DNA of 33,572 nt from the NCBI GenBank assembly GCA_005223375.1, contig RXOD01003981.1:1-33572 (forward strand), written 5' to 3'. Within the stretch, counting starts at the first letter, position 1, and each line of letters opens with the position of its first letter. The notes under the pieces are model-generated. The model did not search any database. It was not told where the DNA came from and saw only the letters and a list, made by a program, of their open reading frames with translations. The translations under genes were made by a program, and so were the position numbers. Source of the stretch: Amoebophrya sp. AT5.2. Its lineage: Eukaryota > Sar > Dinophyceae > Syndiniales > Amoebophryaceae. This document shows, piece by piece, positions 31,527 through 33,572 of the stretch.

Positions 31527-32225
31527 CTTCGTGTTGCAGTTAATGCAGGAGAGAAGCGAATACGAATCAAGTCAAAAAATCGATCTGGAATCGATCCGAT
31601 ATAAATCCCCCTCGGTTTCAAAGCAAGATCCACGTAGAGGGATAGACCCATAGGTGCCCCGCCCAGGGAAAGACCTGCTTCGATCCATCCAAATCCAATA
31701 CAGCGGAATGCGCGTACCCAGAACACTTACCCCGAGCGCGTCCGCGCCGTGCGCATCCAACACAGGGCGACCAGGGGCCCCGCACTGCTCCTGCTGCAAC
31801 CAGGTGCAACTTTGTTTTGAATTTGATCTACGAACCAAACTATGTCGCTGCTTTCCTCAACCGTTTTCGTACAGGTTCATTTGCCGCGCAGCAAGGAGCA
31901 CTTGCAAGCGGACGTCGTGTTCTGTGCATGCCTGTCCATAGAAGGCACCGCCACGGCCATCGCAGCATCAACCGATGTCATGCAAAGCCCACCTCTTCTC
32001 GAAGTGCGGTGGCCGCTGAAACCGTCGCTTAATGACTTGGCTGTATTCTCGAAGAAGTTGGTTGTAGTACTCCTCGGCTGTATTCTCGAAAGATTCTAGT
32101 TCAAAAAGGCTGTATTCTCAAGAACAGTTCGCAGCGGATCAAAAACTGCACCGTAACGTATGTAATGTATTCATTGATGCCTGGTGCTCTGCAGCACGGC
32201 CATTGTCTTCACGCGCCGCCGCGCC
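31527..32225. other. Intergenic spacer with a three-fold direct repeat
   Basis: About 700 bp. GGCTGTATTCTCGAA occurs at 32039-32053 and 32076-32090, and GGCTGTATTCTCAAG at 32108-32122 (37- and 32-bp periods). No gene is supported on either strand. Confidence 0.55.
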
Positions 32226-33524
32226 TTAGTACCCCGGCTCGCTGTAGTTGTCCGGCGCGAATGCGTCGGATTTCTGTGGCTGCGTGCGCTTCGTTAGCTC
32301 CCGCTGCAGCTTTTTCGTGCTTTCGCTCGGCTTCTGATACACGCGCTCCTTCGGCTCGGACACGAGCGGCTTGTCCCAGGCGAGAAACGTATCTTCGCCG
32401 ACGAACTTCCGCAGCTCCCCGCGTTCCCGCCCGTCGGCCTCGTTACGAAACGGAAATCCGGGATAGGTCTTGTACTCTGCCTCCCACCCGGGGAAGTTTT
32501 CCGCAGCACCTGGGAGTAATCCGATTCGAGTTGTTGTTCGACCACACCATGGAAAAATTATTCACTGCACACGCGCTTCTGCATCTGCTACATGCGCGTC
32601 CCCATTTCTACATTTCATCATTTTAGTGCAATGCTGTGCGAGTAAACAAAGGACCATAGAAGTACCTGCGTGGATCCGCTCCGCCACCCTATTGGAGTTG
32701 TTGTAGAACCGGGATCGCTGGCCCTTTCGGAAGTAGGGATGCCTATCTTCGTACTGCTTTATCTCGCCAGACTTCTTCACCTCCTCGTGCATGTCCTGTT
32801 TTTGGAGAAAGGTACGAGTGGGGTGCAACTTCGTCTATCCTCGTGATTCGATTTTGATACCAGAGCATCAAGGAAAGATTACCATTACAAACGCAGTTGC
32901 TGTAGCGCACGAGGCGTAAAAGTAGATGAGCAGAAAGCAGTACTGTTCTCAGCAGCGAGTAATCCAAGTCCGAGTAGGTGGTCAGGCGCTGGAGGGCCTT
33001 GTGCGGGAGAAGCGGCTTCTGACGGGGGGAAAGCGCTTCTGCGATTCCACAACCCGGGGGGAAGCGCTTCTGACGGGGGAAACCGGCTCCCCCCGGGGTG
33101 TGGAATCCTCCTACGGCATGCCGTAGGAGGATTCCAGATCCAGACCCCTTCAAAAAGAGGGCGTAAAATCCTATGGGGAAAAAAGCCAACGGCTTCGCTG
33201 GTTCGTCTTGTCGACGAGCAACGCCGAGCAGCTAAAGGCCCTCTTGAAGTCTAACGCGCTCAGTTTCTAGCCATGGAATTGAGTGAGAAAGAATGTGGAA
33301 ACAGCCAAAGCATTTGAGTAGCCGAAGCGTGTCAATATATCAATATCGTAAGCGACAGCCAGGTACTGTTCTCAGCAGCGAGTACTCCAAGTCCGAATAG
33401 GTCGTCAGGCGCTGGAGGGCCTTGTGCGGGAGAAGCGGCCCACCCTTCTTCATCCCGAGCAGCTCCTTGCGCAGGTGCTTCGGCACCTTGATGTGCTGCG
33501 TGTAAAGCGCAGAACCACGGAGCT
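32226..33524 (-). CDS. Unrecognised protein, 3' exons only, with duplicated exon
   Basis: Exons readable: 33524-33367 (entered by acceptor CCACAG|AG), 32795-32666 and 32509-32226 with stop TAA; the 5' part lies beyond the window. Donors are ACA|GTACCT and GCAG|GTACTT, acceptors AACAG|GAC and CCCAG|GT; phases agree. The protein is basic and rich in aromatic residues: HIKVPKHLRKELLGMKKGG, PLLPHKALQRLTTYSDLEYS, HEEVKKSGEIKQYEDRHPYF, RFYNNSNRVAERIHAG, AENFPGWEAEYKTYPGFPF, and a Lys/Glu/Pro tail ending DNYSEPGY. No signal or membrane segment is seen in this part. A second in-frame copy of the first exon's 3' portion lies in the intron (33018-32944). The family is unknown; a small structural or organellar complex subunit would fit, without proof. 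Confidence 0.7.
32944..33018 (-). other. Duplicated 25-codon exon with intact splice sites
   Basis: 75 nt flanked by acceptor CCGTCAG|AAG and donor ACA|GTACTG, phase 0 at both ends, so it could be included without breaking frame. It encodes KPLLPHKALQRLTTYSDLDY then SLLRT. It matches the 3' end of the upstream exon (33363-33438) at 73 of 76 bases. The three changes are two synonymous third-position changes and one Glu-to-Asp. Confidence 0.65.
33009..33083. repeat. Iterated GAAGCGCTTCTGACGGGGG units
   Basis: Three related units: 33009-33033 (GAAGCGGCTTCTGACGGGGG), ~33030-33042 (AAAGCGCTTCTGCG), 33061-33082 (GAAGCGCTTCTGACGGGGG). The first unit overlaps the acceptor of the duplicated exon, so the acceptor motif itself has been copied. 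Confidence 0.6.
33043..33107. repeat. Imperfect inverted repeat, 19-bp arms
   Basis: Arms 33043-33061 (GATTCCACAACCCGGGGGG) and 33089-33107 (CCCCCCGGGGTGTGGAATC) pair at 18 of 19 positions around 27 bases. The right arm overlaps the left half of the adjacent perfect palindrome. Confidence 0.75.
33101..33136. repeat. Perfect 36-bp palindrome in an intron
   Basis: The left half TGGAATCCTCCTACGGCA is followed directly by its exact reverse complement, with no loop. It lies in the intron between the duplicated exon copies. Confidence 0.9.
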
Positions 33525-33572
33525 CTGTGGGAGTGAATATCAATAATCTGGAGGAAATTCGTCACAGTTACC

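Noticed and set aside
1..33572. CRISPR arrays, bacterial operons, prophage or intact transposase genes
   Set aside because: No spaced identical repeats of that kind, no Shine-Dalgarno-linked gene chains and no transposase or integrase motif; spliced genes show the DNA is eukaryotic.

Overview
This is a stretch of eukaryotic nuclear DNA. Its exons are GC-rich, and its introns are short (about 90-250 bp) and more AT-rich. Twelve protein-coding genes can be supported and all lie on the minus strand, about one per 2.8 kb. I see no convincing plus-strand gene, no RNA gene, no CRISPR array and no intact transposon. A compact, one-directional gene array, secreted Cys-rich and type-I membrane proteins of no known family, and eukaryote-type enzymes together suggest a dinoflagellate-like alveolate, perhaps a compact parasitic form such as the Syndiniales. 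That placement is inference; nothing here proves it.

Right to left, in the direction of transcription: 33524-32226, the 3' part of an unrecognised gene with a duplicated 25-codon exon inside an intron that also holds a perfect 36-bp palindrome; 31526-28984, a predicted mitochondrial Arg/Glu-rich helical protein; 28733-26533, a SMYD-like SET-domain protein; 25453-22779, a new-looking protein with three copies of a C-x2-H-x(18,19)-C-x5-C module, three RG[KS][DE]FYA repeats and several LPPP motifs, with one frame break; 22091-20687, a two-exon secreted or organelle-targeted protein; 19736-18747, a FAM173/ATPSCKMT-type lysine methyltransferase; 18306-17263, a type-I membrane glycoprotein; 16649-15672, a CPDC thioredoxin-fold protein; 14579-9316, an 11-exon, 1309-residue EF-hand protein; 8055-6937, an IAH1-type SGNH esterase; 6590-5331, an NmrA-like NAD(P)-binding protein; and 4456 to beyond position 1, a large secreted Cys-rich and membrane-spanning protein with one frame break.

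I placed introns by reading both exon frames across each junction, so most junctions are fixed by phase. All are GT-AG. Most donors begin GTAC rather than GTAAGT, and acceptors are nearly always CAG followed by G. The genes do not form an obvious pathway. Several are secretory or membrane proteins, one is predicted mitochondrial, and the FAM173-type enzyme is mitochondrial in animals. Intergenic spacers run from 250 to 1260 bp and hold only short repeats and chance open frames.
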